Positions 9,185 through 18,093 of a DNA stretch of 64,000 bases are shown piece after piece; position 1 is the stretch's first letter; every line of letters begins with the position of its first letter. Made by a program: the position numbers and the translations under genes. Source of the stretch: Leptolyngbya sp. SIO1E4. Its GTDB lineage: Bacteria > Cyanobacteriota > Cyanobacteriia > Phormidesmidales > Phormidesmidaceae. Location: NCBI GenBank assembly GCA_010672825.2, contig JAAHFU020000003.1, positions 186,001 to 250,000 on the forward strand, in the 5' to 3' direction. The notes below the pieces were generated by a model. The model saw only the letters and a program-made list of their open reading frames with translations. It was not told the DNA's origin and ran no database searches.

Positions 9185-10723
9185 TCATTCGGCGTCGGAA
9201 TGCGCCTCTGACGAGAGGGGGTTGATGGGCGATCGCGGCACTCTATCCAGGGTTTCAATTGGGTCTAACGCTTCTCCTGAAGCAGCACCCAGGTCTTTAA
9301 ATTTGCGCGCCGTAACCAGTACCCGAGATTCTAAAGACCCAACCACTTTATTAAAGGCATCTACGCTACTATCTAACCCCCGTCGTAACTTTGCCATGTG
9401 ACCCATGAGCGTTTGGGTGCGATCGTACAGTTCCTTCCCTAGCTCACTGATGTGCTGGGCATTATCGGCCAGACGCTCCTGCCGCCACCCATAGGCCACG
9501 GCTTTGAGCAGCGCAATCAAGGTGGTGGGCGTCGCGAGAATGACCCGTTGGTCGACACCAAACTCAATTAGCCCTGGATCTTGCTCTAAGGCAGCACTAA
9601 AAAACGTCTCCCCGGGGAGAAACAATACTGCAAACTCTGGAGCCGGTTGAAATTGCGCCCAATAGCCCTTGCTGCCCAGCTGCATCAGATGGGTGCGAAT
9701 CTGTCGGGCATGATTTTGCAGGCGATCGCGTTTGGTCACTTCATCCGACGCTTCCAGGGCTTCCAAATAGGCCTGCAGGGGTGCTTTGGAATCCACAATA
9801 ATATGGCGATGATTGGGCAGCTGAATCACCATATCGGGCCTCAGACGCCCCTGATCAGTCTCCACTGATGCCTGTTGATAAAAGTCGCAATACTCCACCA
9901 TCCCCGCCATTTCGACCACCCGCTGCAGCTGAATTTCTCCCCAGCGTCCGCGCACAGTCGGAGATCGCAACGCTTTGACTAAATTGGTCGTTTCACGCTG
10001 CAGTTGGGTTTGAGCAATCGCTAAAGACTTTACTTGCTCTGTCAAGCCGCTGTAGGCGGCAGTACGCAGGGTTTCTAAGTCTTGCAGGTGAGTATCCACC
10101 TGGCGCAGGGAGTCTTGCAAGGGGCGCACCAGAGCCGCAATGGCCTGTTGTCGCTGGCTCAAGTCACCCTGGGCCTGACTCTGAAACTTGGATAGAACAG
10201 TTTCTGCCAACTGCATAAAAGATTGGGAGTTTCGCTGCAGCGCATCGGCAGACAATGCTTTGAAGGCATCGGTTAGGCGCTGCTGGGCCTGATCGAGTAG
10301 GGCCTGTTTCTCTTGGCTGAGCGCCTGCTCTTGCTGCAAACGGGTGTGCACCTCGCTGAGCTGCGATCGCACCGCGACATACCCCTTTTGTAGCTCGTGC
10401 AGTTGGGCTTCTCGCGCTTGCAGCTGCTGCTGACAGTGGGGAATTTGCTCTAGCTGCGCCTCTGCTGTCGCCCGCTGTGTGGCTTCCTGACGCAGGGTAG
10501 TTTGTAGCGTTTCCAGACGCGTTTCTCGGTCTTGCACCATAGCGCGGAGTTCCTGCAGTTGCTGCCCTTGTTGCTGAATCCGCTCGTAGGCGCTGGCGCG
10601 ATCGGCCACAACATCCGCCTGGGCCCGTTCACGAATGGCACGCACCCGCAGTTGAAAAAGCAGCGTGGCGATCGCGCCGCCCACCCCCAGCCCCACCAGC
10701 CCCCAAACTAGACTCTGCAGCAT
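9185..10723 (-). CDS. rmuC: DNA recombination protein RmuC
   Basis: 512 residues with the complete RmuC layout. There is one N-terminal membrane helix (about 3-24), then a long coiled coil (about 28-240). The C-terminal RmuC domain contains [19 protein letters not shown] (about 256-274), [23 protein letters not shown] (about 309-322) and the [16 protein letters not shown] segment. The D/E/K residues of these blocks belong to a PD-(D/E)xK nuclease-like core. RmuC limits inversions at short inverted repeats in E. coli; the mechanism in cyanobacteria is unknown. It is upstream of and operonic with the metalloenzyme gene. Confidence 0.92.
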   Translation of the reverse strand: MLQSLVWGLVGLGVGGAIATLLFQLRVRAIRERAQADVVADRASAYERIQQQGQQLQELRAMVQDRETRLETLQTTLRQEATQRATAEAQLEQIPHCQQQLQAREAQLHELQKGYVAVRSQLSEVHTRLQQEQALSQEKQALLDQAQQRLTDAFKALSADALQRNSQSFMQLAETVLSKFQSQAQGDLSQRQQAIAALVRPLQDSLRQVDTHLQDLETLRTAAYSGLTEQVKSLAIAQTQLQRETTNLVKALRSPTVRGRWGEIQLQRVVEMAGMVEYCDFYQQASVETDQGRLRPDMVIQLPNHRHIIVDSKAPLQAYLEALEASDEVTKRDRLQNHARQIRTHLMQLGSKGYWAQFQPAPEFAVLFLPGETFFSAALEQDPGLIEFGVDQRVILATPTTLIALLKAVAYGWRQERLADNAQHISELGKELYDRTQTLMGHMAKLRRGLDSSVDAFNKVVGSLESRVLVTARKFKDLGAASGEALDPIETLDRVPRSPINPLSSEAHSDAE

Positions 10724-10878
10724 CTTGCTCCTGTCTAAAGCTGCTCTACAGTAGCAACATTTGTACTAATTCTCAATCAGAATTGGGAGCCCTGGAAAAC
10801 TCAACAGAACCTGCACACCGCAGCAAAAACAGCACCGTGCACCACGCTTTATCTAAGGAATACCCTGATATCTGAGCA

Positions 10879-11355
10879 CTATGATTTGAGCGCTTCATCT
10901 AAGACCTGACGGGCAGATTCAGCGCGCGATCGCGCATCCCGATACTTCAAGTTGCTCTGGGCAAAACTTTTGAGCGTTTTAAACCCATCCTTCAAATTCG
11001 TGACCTGTTCTGCCGTGATGGGTTCATCAATAAACAGCAGATCCACCAGCTTACGAACCTCCAGAGCCGCCTCGCGAGACTCTTGCATTTTGAGCTTCAA
11101 GGTTGCCAAGTGGTTGAGGATCTGCACCGCTTCGACAACGGCGTCTTCCTGACTTGTGAGATCAGAGGTGGGTTCGGGAGCTTTCACTTCAATAAATTGT
11201 TGAGGGTCAAATCCATCAGCAAGATTCGTAGCCAACTTACCATCATCCATGAGTTCTACCAGTTGATCCATGGCTTTCTCTCGGGCCTTACGAGAATCTT
11301 TACCCCGCACCTCAAGCGTGACTTGCGGGTTTTGAGCAAGGGTGTACTGAACCAT
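10879..11355 (-). CDS. Conserved hypothetical cyanobacterial protein
   Basis: 158 residues, acidic and lysine-rich, predicted almost wholly helical after a short N-terminal beta region (QVTLEVRGKDSRKAREKAMDQL). It has no Cys-based motif, signal peptide or membrane helix. The C-terminal half (about 85-155) has heptad-like leucines and looks like a helical bundle. I recognise it only as the type of short protein conserved across cyanobacterial genomes. It is a single gene with its own upstream region, in the same direction as rmuC but separated from it by 155 bp, so probably independently transcribed. Confidence 0.65.
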   Translation of the reverse strand: MVQYTLAQNPQVTLEVRGKDSRKAREKAMDQLVELMDDGKLATNLADGFDPQQFIEVKAPEPTSDLTSQEDAVVEAVQILNHLATLKLKMQESREAALEVRKLVDLLFIDEPITAEQVTNLKDGFKTLKSFAQSNLKYRDARSRAESARQVLDEALKS

Positions 11356-11501
11356 TGTCGCTTGGGATTAGTGCGTTTGAACTATAGAATTTTATGCCAA
11401 AAGCCTGCCAAAAAGCAGCTTTTCTGCCCGAAATGTTACATCCCTCCATCGCCCTATTCCTGTATTAGGCAGGCACAAGGCCAGCCCGGACGGGATTTTG
11501 C

Positions 11502-12038
11502 CTAAATCGGCAAAGCCTGTTGCTGACCTGTCTCCGGCTGATATTCCGGCTTGAGCTGACGAAATGTCAAACTGTAGCGCAGGTGCTGAACAGGGCGAAC
11601 AGCGTGGAGGATCTTGGTATTCAGGCGGACGATCGCGCCATCAGATAGTGGAGTAATGACCTTCTCACGGCTGGGATATTCCACAAAATCTGCTTGCCCA
11701 AAATTGACCATCACTGCCCAGGCTGCAAAACAGGTGTGATCGCGATGGGGGTTGATGCCCACACCGGGGTGATATTCACACAGTAAGGCTGAGTGCCAGC
11801 CAGGAAGATAGCGATCGCCCAGGGTTTGAACGCGATCGGCCTGCTCAGCGACATATACCGTAGGGGTTTTGTGCAACGTCACCCCTAAGCCGTAGTAGCA
11901 TTCCCGCCGCCCCCGGGCGTAGCGGCTGCACAATAGCTCACTCACCGGCTGTTGCTGCAGCCAGCAGCGCCAGTCTGCCAAAGCTTGAGGGGGAATGTGA
12001 TCAATGATTTCTGGCATTGGCAGCTCCAGCGTCAACAA
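11502..12038 (-). CDS. 2OG-Fe(II) dioxygenase, AlkB-like
   Basis: 178 residues with the double-stranded beta-helix iron-binding triad: H-x-D in NPHRDHT (about 96-102) and the distal His in KILHAVRPV (about 141-149). The RYSLTFRQ motif (about 153-160) supplies the 2-oxoglutarate-binding Arg and the second Arg typical of AlkB relatives. The family uses O2 and 2-oxoglutarate to hydroxylate, often demethylating, nucleic acids; the substrate here cannot be inferred. The start MLTLELPMPEI at 12038 has an alternative Met eight residues in. It is divergent from the carbonic anhydrase gene. Confidence 0.75.
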   Translation of the reverse strand: MLTLELPMPEIIDHIPPQALADWRCWLQQQPVSELLCSRYARGRRECYYGLGVTLHKTPTVYVAEQADRVQTLGDRYLPGWHSALLCEYHPGVGINPHRDHTCFAAWAVMVNFGQADFVEYPSREKVITPLSDGAIVRLNTKILHAVRPVQHLRYSLTFRQLKPEYQPETGQQQALPI

Positions 12039-12171
12039 ATGTGACAGGATACAAACTCATATCAAGAAGCTATAGCAATTAAACAGATAAGCAACCCTGT
12101 AACTGACTCTTTACTGAGATATGGGATAACAATAGACAACACCTGGGTATTTGTCGGTTGGGGAAGGGGTT

Positions 12172-12912
12172 ATGAAAAAGCTAATTAGTGGCCTGCGACA
12201 GTTCCAAAGCAACTATGTCCCTTCTCATCGGGCTTTGATGGAAGAGCTGAGCAAGGGGCAGCATCCGCGTGTTTTGTTCATTGCCTGCTCAGATTCGCGG
12301 GTAGACCCAGCCATTATTACCCAGTCCGAAATTGGGGATCTCTTTGTGATTCGCAATGCAGGCAATATTATCCCTCCCTTTGAAGCCACCAATGGGGGCG
12401 AGGGTGCCACGATTGAATATGCAATTGAGGCCCTTGGCATCCGGCAGGTGATCATCTGCGGTCATACGCAGTGCGGCGCGATGAAAGGCTTACTCCAAAT
12501 TGGCGAGTTAGAAGACAAAATGCCCCTGGTTTATAGCTGGCTGCGTCATACTGAAGCCACCCGCAAGCTCGTGCAAGACAATTACGGCCACCTCGATAAA
12601 AAAGAATTGCTAGATGCCCTGGTGGCTGAAAACGTCCTGACGCAAATTGAAAATCTCCGAACCTATCCGGTCATTCGATCCAAACTTTATCAGGGAGATT
12701 TGTCTATCCACGCCTGGATTTACAATATCGAATCGGGTGAAGTATTTGCCTACGATGCTGAACAGCATGGCTTCGCCCCGCCGATGAGCAAAATTGATTC
12801 GAACGGCAAGTACACCACTGTCTACGTTACACCTCAGAGCCATCTGCCCGGTGTCACCCGCCTCTCCCGCGAACAGTCTGAACGGATCTATCGGGGCTCA
12901 GCAGTCTACTAA
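12172..12912 (+). CDS. Beta-class carbonic anhydrase
   Basis: 246 residues from ATG 12172, preceded by GGGAAGGGG; an upstream TTG at 12151 lacks a ribosome site. The zinc-binding set is complete: Cys in IACSDSRVDP (about 38-47, with the Asp-Arg dyad) and the His/Cys pair in GHTQCGAMKG (about 98-107). The long C-terminal tail after the core (about 205-246) resembles the extended cyanobacterial CcaA-type enzymes more than the short bacterial ones. The enzyme interconverts CO2 and bicarbonate. In cyanobacteria such enzymes act in the carboxysome or cytoplasm; no operon partner is present to decide which. It lies immediately left of the mobile element's tRNA target. Confidence 0.93.
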   Translation: MKKLISGLRQFQSNYVPSHRALMEELSKGQHPRVLFIACSDSRVDPAIITQSEIGDLFVIRNAGNIIPPFEATNGGEGATIEYAIEALGIRQVIICGHTQCGAMKGLLQIGELEDKMPLVYSWLRHTEATRKLVQDNYGHLDKKELLDALVAENVLTQIENLRTYPVIRSKLYQGDLSIHAWIYNIESGEVFAYDAEQHGFAPPMSKIDSNGKYTTVYVTPQSHLPGVTRLSREQSERIYRGSAVY

Positions 12913-13005
12913 CTTTGAGCATTAAGGCAATTCCCTGTTAACAAGACACCGGGACGGGCAGGTTTTGCTGACGTCTATCTGTGATATTGCCCCTGAAATG
13001 CTAAT

Positions 13006-13105
13006 TATAGCGGTTTGCATCTGGATAAAGTACACCCTAGACCCCCAAACCCCAGACCCTATCTTGGCCAAGATGTGCTGAACTCAACTGAACAAAGCCA
13101 TAGAT
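13006..13105 (+). repeat. Dispersed repeat family, copy B
   Basis: Same block order as copy A: TATAGCGGT, AAGTACACCCTAGACCC, only one CCCCAAA-type heptamer, AGACCCTATCTTGGCC, AAGATGTGCTGAACTCAAC, GCCATAGA. Its right end runs directly into the decayed tRNA fragment at 13103. Confidence 0.8.
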
Positions 13106-13146
13106 AGAGCAGCCGCTTCCTAAGCGGCAGGTCGTGCGTTCGGATT
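13103..13146 (+). pseudogene. Degenerate internal fragment of tRNA-Arg
   Basis: 44 bases match the D-arm to T-loop part of the intact tRNA-Arg(CCU) at 13176, with three substitutions and no acceptor stem. It lies about 90 bp upstream in the same orientation. It is most simply a scar of an earlier integration or duplication at this tRNA. Confidence 0.75.
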
Positions 13147-13175
13147 TTGTATGGCACGGTATAGTTGGTGTGTTT

Positions 13176-13249
13176 GGGGCTGTAGCTCAGCTGGATAGAG
13201 CAGCCGCCTCCTAAGCGGCAGGTCGCGCGTTCGAATCGCGCCAGTCCCG
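13176..13249 (+). tRNA. trnR-CCU: tRNA-Arg (anticodon CCU)
   Basis: A full cloverleaf: acceptor GGGGCTG pairs with CAGTCCC, the D-arm is GCTC/GAGC, the anticodon stem GCCGC/GCGGC encloses loop CTCCTAA (anticodon CCT), and the T-stem GCGCG/CGCGC encloses TTCGAAT. The discriminator is G at 13249 and CCA is not encoded. Its 3' half is the attachment site of the adjacent mobile element and is regenerated at the left junction. Confidence 0.95.
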
Positions 13250-13250
13250 T
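13204..13250 (+). other. attL: Left attachment site (attL) within tRNA-Arg
   Basis: 47 bases beginning CCGCCTCCTAAGCGGC and ending CAGTCCCGT, identical to 45993-46039. It spans the anticodon arm to the tRNA 3' end, the usual target for tyrosine integrases. Confidence 0.9.
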
Positions 13251-13320
13251 CCCCAAAAACCAATGGTTTCCGGCCTTTCAGGCATTTAGCTCGTAGATAC
13301 AGATAGTTCATAAATCACTA

Positions 13321-13356
13321 TTTTTCACCACTTTTTACCAGTTATTTGGTGAAAAA
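13321..13356. promoter_or_regulatory. Inverted repeat upstream of the integrase gene
   Basis: TTTTTCACCA at 13321-13330 and TGGTGAAAAA at 13347-13356 form a perfect 10-bp inverted repeat. It lies between attL and the integrase start, so it could be an integrase/excisionase arm site or an operator for the integrase gene. Confidence 0.5.
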
Positions 13357-13384
13357 ATGGTGAATAGCAGGAGCTATCTGTCAC

Positions 13385-14629
13385 ATGACATTGAACCTGA
13401 AGAAAACAAATGTTCGCCTGCGAGAACTCGATATTCGCGTCACGATTAAAGAAGTCAACAACTCTCTCTATCTGCGTTTGGTTTTACCACCAAAACCACA
13501 CTCAACTAAAGTTAGACCGCATCGTCAGGACTTCACTCATCCTTGGGCAAAATTGCCAGCGACGCCTAAAGGGTTAAAGAAGGCAGAGCAATTAGCCAAA
13601 AAGGTTTGGCTAGAGCTTGAACAAGGGGTATTCGATTGGAATAATTGGTTGGGTAGGACGCCTCGTGATGGACGCACTGTTCAGGACTGGACGGAAGAAT
13701 TTCGTAAGCACTGGCTGAAGAGTGGAAAGTGCTCTACGAAGACCTGGGAAAGACACTGGCAAAAGACATACAACCGATTACCACAAAATGATTCCCTGAC
13801 AGCTGAGAATATTCTTAGTGCTCTGCTCACTACCCAAGAAAACACTCGGGAACGTCAGCGATCAACAGGCTATTTTCAGCGTTTGGCTGAATATGCTGGA
13901 ATATCCATTGATTTATCGCCTTACAAAGGTACCTATCAAACCGGGCGTTCAGAAGTCCCTAGAGAATTACCTAGTGATAAAACGATCGCTACCTTGTTTC
14001 GGGAAATCCCTAACACCTCATGGCGTTGGGTTTATGGTGTGATTGCTTGTCTAGGTGTGCGTCCACATGAGGCTTTCTTCCTTCAATCCACCGACGATCC
14101 CCTTATTTGGAATATTTTGGATGGTAAAACAGGGCCTCACCAAACAGCAGCTCTGTATCCTGAATGGATAGAGCAGTGGGGCTTGCTGGAGGGTCAACCG
14201 CCCCAGTTGGAGTATCTTAAAGACGATGGAACACCAGATTTTCAGCGGTACGGTGCTCAAGTTTCCCATCAATTTGGGAAGTACAAAGTTCCGTTTGGAG
14301 CTTACGATCTGCGCCATTCATTTGCTGTGCGATGCATCAAATTCGGCATCCCTCCAAGTGTTGCAGCCCGCATGATGGGTCACTCAGTTGCAGTGCATAC
14401 AGCCACTTATCAGCGATGGTTATCAGCCGCTGAACAGAAAGCTGTGTATAGGCAGGCGATCTCACACGGCCCTAAAGCTCCCGAAATCGAGGAGCAGGCC
14501 GCGTCTGATGCCGAGGTCCCTGAAGTCGAAGTACAGGTGATGTATAGACAAGCAATCAAGGATGGGCCTAAGGCCCCCGACGTTTCTCAGGAGGACTCTG
14601 AAGGCGTTTCCGAGTCGCCGGAATGTTGA
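13385..14629 (+). CDS. int: Tyrosine recombinase (integrase)
   Basis: 414 residues. The catalytic domain shows the conserved first Arg in ACLGVRPHEAFFL (about 224-236), the H-x-x-R-type box in YDLRHSFAVR (about 307-316), and MMGHSVAVHTATYQRW (about 328-343), which supplies the second His and the nucleophilic Tyr. The N-terminal part carries core-binding and arm-binding regions. Its position next to the tRNA attachment site, transcribed inward, is typical of site-specific integration. AGGAG about 14 bases upstream may serve the start. The C-terminal tail after the Tyr is unusually long and repeats a Y-R-Q-A-I-x-x-G-P-K-A-P motif twice. The last 62 bases overlap the convergent small gene. Confidence 0.92.
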   Translation: MTLNLKKTNVRLRELDIRVTIKEVNNSLYLRLVLPPKPHSTKVRPHRQDFTHPWAKLPATPKGLKKAEQLAKKVWLELEQGVFDWNNWLGRTPRDGRTVQDWTEEFRKHWLKSGKCSTKTWERHWQKTYNRLPQNDSLTAENILSALLTTQENTRERQRSTGYFQRLAEYAGISIDLSPYKGTYQTGRSEVPRELPSDKTIATLFREIPNTSWRWVYGVIACLGVRPHEAFFLQSTDDPLIWNILDGKTGPHQTAALYPEWIEQWGLLEGQPPQLEYLKDDGTPDFQRYGAQVSHQFGKYKVPFGAYDLRHSFAVRCIKFGIPPSVAARMMGHSVAVHTATYQRWLSAAEQKAVYRQAISHGPKAPEIEEQAASDAEVPEVEVQVMYRQAIKDGPKAPDVSQEDSEGVSESPEC

Positions 14630-14867
14630 TGTAATAACGTGCTTTTTGAGTACCTGGCCTTCGGCGATCCTCAACTTCAACACCAACTCGAAGAAGGCCA
14701 TTTTCAATGTCTCGGTAGATTTGGCGAACACTGTCATAGCCCAAAGGAGTCACCGCTTTTTGCAGCGGCAACGTCTCTGGCTCAGATTGGTTATTAACTC
14801 CCAACATCTCAGCAAGAACTCGCTTAACCTCAGCGCGGACGAGCTGTGTCACTTCATGGGCATCCAT
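14568..14867 (-). CDS. Small DNA-binding-like protein (possible excisionase)
   Basis: 99 residues. The centre reads TPLGYDSVRQIYRDIENGLLRVGVEVEDRRRPG followed by a basic tail. That is a helix-turn-helix plus wing pattern like small excisionase/MerR-type proteins, where a Tyr/Asp helix is followed by a recognition segment ending in G. It begins one base after the primase stop (14868), so it is translated from the same leftward transcript. Its 3' end overlaps the convergent integrase gene tail to tail. Proximity to int suggests a directionality factor; this is inference, and a transcriptional regulator is equally possible. Confidence 0.5.
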   Translation of the reverse strand: MDAHEVTQLVRAEVKRVLAEMLGVNNQSEPETLPLQKAVTPLGYDSVRQIYRDIENGLLRVGVEVEDRRRPGTQKARYYINIPATRKRLQSPPEKRRGP

Positions 14868-17819
14868 TTACCTCACCTCCCGAGCTTTTGCTTGAGGAAA
14901 AATCTGGTGGAGGTTGAGCTGTTCCTTGAGCGTTTGATTGTGGACCGTGAGCCAACGCCAAAACCCTACTTGGTCCTCAACTTCCAAACCTTCGAAAATT
15001 TCCAGCACGTCAGAGACCGCTGCATTTTCGCCAGACTCCAGAACCGTCTTTATGAGTTGTTCAATCTCTCCATATTCATTTTTCAAGGTATCCAGAGGCT
15101 GCTTATCTTGCTCTGAGAAACTTGAAGACGACTCAAGCGAAGTCTGCAATGTTTGAGTGTTCTCAGTTCCAGAGAGGGACATTATTTGAGGTGAAGGTGG
15201 GGTTCCTTTCAACTTTTCAATGGATTGCTCTCTATTGCTTGGTATATGTGGTTTTGAAGAGGTTGAAACGTTTTCAATTGGGGTTTCAATTGTTGAATGG
15301 TCTTCAGCTGTAGAGCCTGAATTTGAAACTGTTGAAGGAGAGGCAACGACGGTTTCACCAACAGCTGTGGTTGCTATGGGTGGACTGGCAGCCGTGTTTT
15401 CTTTCAACTTTTCAATGGATTGCCCTCTATTGCTTGTTTTATCTGGCTTTGAAGGGGTTGAAATGTTTTCAATAGTGGTTTCAACGGTTGAAAGCTTCTC
15501 AACCACGCAGAACGTGTTGTCCGATGTGGTCAGGTACCCCAACTGAGTCAGTTGCTCCAATAGCTCCCGACATTGGGGCGTTTTGGCATAGTCCTTTGGC
15601 CCCACCTTAATCCGCTTTGAGCGTTGGAGGTCGCTGGGCGTGATTTCGGATAAGCCTTTCTCCTCAAGGAATTGCCAGGTTCTCAGCAGATGTCCCGTGA
15701 GTTCTGACGACAGACCCATATCGGCATACAGCAGCCGAGTCTGATTCAGACAGAAAGTGGTGAAGGCGATTGCCGCCTCCAGGATCTCGTTCGAGATTTC
15801 CTCGGAGACCTCTACACCCTGGCTAGCCGCTTCAAGGCAATGGGCAATGAGGGCGACTCTCCCCGCCCGATCGCGATATTTGGGATACAGTACTCGCTCG
15901 ACAGGAATTTCAGTGCCCAGTCGTTTGTCTTCGATCCATTCATGCCAGCATCGCCAGGTGGCTCGCGCCTCCGCTGAAAGTCGGAAGGATTTAGCAGGCA
16001 CTTGCTCCAGGCGTTGATAGGTAGAGTGTAGCCAGCTAGTTAAATCAATCTTGGGGCCATCATCGGGGGCCGGGAGGCGTCTTAGGGGCAACCGGACCCA
16101 TAGGAAACGTGACCAGAAGCCATCGGCATCACCAGCCCCCATCAGGTCCTTAAGCACTTCGGGTTGGATCGTGCCAGTTACCGAAATAGAGGTTTTGGCT
16201 GCGAACCGGGTTTCTTCCGTCGTCCGGTCAATTTTGACGGCGCTGCCATCAGCCACCGATTTCCAGAAGTCGCGATCGCTCCCCTTGCCTCCCTTGTACT
16301 GATTGAACGAATGAAAGAAGCCGGATAGTTCATCGACTGCAACCGCCAACCCCTTATCCGTCTGCTCCGTGACAATCCGCTGAATTTTCTCAACGGTGGC
16401 ATTATCCACGTAGTAGTGTTTGAGAGTTGGCGGTGACATTTCCTCAGACTCGCTTGATTCCATCGCTTGTTTGTAGGCCCGTTTAGCGATGTCATATTGG
16501 TCACTCGCGTCGGCCTGCAGGTGGTAGATGGGCCTCAGAGCCAGGTTAAACACGGGTGTTTTGATGGAACCGGGCTCAGCAACCAAACCACCCCAAAAGA
16601 TCGCTGGGATGCGGTAGTCGGTGCCGCCACCAATGGCCAGGTTAGTTTCCGGGTTGAGTAGTGAGCCTGCTACCGAGAGCAAGGGAATGGTGAATGCAAC
16701 GCTCGGCTGGTTAAAGGCTTGGGCGTAGCGTTCGAGTTGAGGCGCTAGCGTCGGTAGCAGACGAGAAATATTGCAAGTGCCTTGTGTGGCCCGAACCAAA
16801 TCGTCAAAGTCAGCCGGGTCAACGGCAGAAACAGCTGCGGTATCGCGCTCCTGCTGAATGGCTCGATAGAGGGTTTCCAATTCGCGCGTCTGTCGTCCGG
16901 TCTGTTCTGCCAGGCGAAATATCGCTAGCTGCACATCGGAATGGGCAACGCCTTCGATGACCAGCGCCTCTAATCGCCTGCGGGCATCAGCCAGAGAAAT
17001 CTCGGGTATTTCAGTTTGAAGGCCCTTGTCAAGCTGGAGACTGCGCCGGGGTCCAACCGCGCTCAAAAGGGTCTCTGCGGTGGCCTTATTGGCAATCCAA
17101 TCGACGACGTCAAACCCACCAGAGGTCGGCAAACGGCTCCATAGATAGGACGTAGGGTTGACATACAGCCATTGAGCTTCTGGATAATCAGTGGCGATCG
17201 CCTCGGCATACTTAATGCCTTGGGTGTCCTGATCAGGACAGATGATCACTTGCTCTGGAGGGAACAAGCCTCTGTGGATTTCGGAATGGTAGCCATTCGA
17301 TCCGCGCACAGTGGTCGTCGCCGGGATACCTAGTTTCCAGAGCGCATCGGCACACGGTTCCCCTTCGACCCAGAAAACAAACGGTGCTCCCTTTGCCAAA
17401 GCTTGCTGACATTCGGAAAAGCGATAGGGTGCAGCCTGTGGCTCAAGTTCTCGGGGCTTTTTACCTGAAACCAGCGACTTCTGCCAGATTTTACGCTTGC
17501 CGTTGCCATCATCCGTCCGGTGGGCGCGGATGATGGGCTTACCTTTGAAGTCGCAGTAGGTCCACTGGCGCTTCTGTCGAGGGCGCGTCGGCTTCTGCCA
17601 AGTCCGGGGTGCAATGGCATCAATGATTTTCTGTTTACCAGCCGGTGTTCGAGCACAGTCACAGCCGTAGGTGTAGTATTTGCCAGTCCTAAGGTTGACC
17701 TTGAAATTGGGTTCGTGACAGACGGGACAGCGGAAGGATTTCTCAGTTCTCGTTTCACTGCCACCATCTGGTTCCAGGGCATCCAGGTGATCAAGAATCG
17801 TAAATGTGGAGGTTACCAT
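14868..17819 (-). CDS. TOPRIM / DUF3987 primase-helicase-like replication protein
   Basis: 983 residues from ATG 17819, chosen because AGGAGGT sits a few bases upstream; an in-frame ATG 36 bases earlier has none. An N-terminal zinc ribbon (CPVC then CDCA, about 31-60) is followed by a TOPRIM domain with WVEGEPCADAL (catalytic Glu) and IICPDQDTQG (Asp-x-Asp). A DUF3987 P-loop region follows, with EPGSIKTP (Walker A-like) and AVAVDELSG (Walker B-like). The C-terminal third holds two near-identical linker repeats containing QSIEKLK (DNA at 15208-15240 and 15404-15436). Such proteins prime and unwind DNA for replication of mobile elements and plasmids. Its long, repeat-bearing upstream region fits a replication locus. 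Confidence 0.8.
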   Translation of the reverse strand: MVTSTFTILDHLDALEPDGGSETRTEKSFRCPVCHEPNFKVNLRTGKYYTYGCDCARTPAGKQKIIDAIAPRTWQKPTRPRQKRQWTYCDFKGKPIIRAHRTDDGNGKRKIWQKSLVSGKKPRELEPQAAPYRFSECQQALAKGAPFVFWVEGEPCADALWKLGIPATTTVRGSNGYHSEIHRGLFPPEQVIICPDQDTQGIKYAEAIATDYPEAQWLYVNPTSYLWSRLPTSGGFDVVDWIANKATAETLLSAVGPRRSLQLDKGLQTEIPEISLADARRRLEALVIEGVAHSDVQLAIFRLAEQTGRQTRELETLYRAIQQERDTAAVSAVDPADFDDLVRATQGTCNISRLLPTLAPQLERYAQAFNQPSVAFTIPLLSVAGSLLNPETNLAIGGGTDYRIPAIFWGGLVAEPGSIKTPVFNLALRPIYHLQADASDQYDIAKRAYKQAMESSESEEMSPPTLKHYYVDNATVEKIQRIVTEQTDKGLAVAVDELSGFFHSFNQYKGGKGSDRDFWKSVADGSAVKIDRTTEETRFAAKTSISVTGTIQPEVLKDLMGAGDADGFWSRFLWVRLPLRRLPAPDDGPKIDLTSWLHSTYQRLEQVPAKSFRLSAEARATWRCWHEWIEDKRLGTEIPVERVLYPKYRDRAGRVALIAHCLEAASQGVEVSEEISNEILEAAIAFTTFCLNQTRLLYADMGLSSELTGHLLRTWQFLEEKGLSEITPSDLQRSKRIKVGPKDYAKTPQCRELLEQLTQLGYLTTSDNTFCVVEKLSTVETTIENISTPSKPDKTSNRGQSIEKLKENTAASPPIATTAVGETVVASPSTVSNSGSTAEDHSTIETPIENVSTSSKPHIPSNREQSIEKLKGTPPSPQIMSLSGTENTQTLQTSLESSSSFSEQDKQPLDTLKNEYGEIEQLIKTVLESGENAAVSDVLEIFEGLEVEDQVGFWRWLTVHNQTLKEQLNLHQIFPQAKAREVR

Positions 17820-18093
17820 GGGGTACCTCCTGGGGTGAAATACCAGTACAAACAAAACATGCTTAGGTCTCCCTTAAATCATTTGGAATGAGGGAGATTA
17901 GGATGCTGACTCTAGTCGTCTTCCATTTTTTACATACTGAGTACATCCGCACGTCTGTCACGGACAAGATTCATTGGGTAAAATAGGAAAGACTGATTAG
18001 ATTGAGCTAAAAGGCTGTGGGCCACTCATCCTAATCTCTGATGGAACCCTTGCTGTCGATCCACGACCCCAAGTGTTCTGCTTAGCTAGCTAC
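17820..18093. promoter_or_regulatory. Upstream region of primase gene with distant 12-bp inverted repeats
   Basis: GAGATTAGGATG at 17894-17905 and CATCCTAATCTC at 18027-18038 are perfect inverse copies 121 bp apart. A second inverted pair, TCTCCCT (17870-17876) and AGGGAGA (17891-17897), overlaps the first. These could be repressor sites looping the promoter, or replication-origin elements for the element. Confidence 0.45.

Noticed and set aside
13059-13311. Minus-strand open frames over the tRNA-Arg
   Set aside because: Antisense to a clear tRNA and its fragment; the duplicated peptide simply reflects the two tRNA copies.
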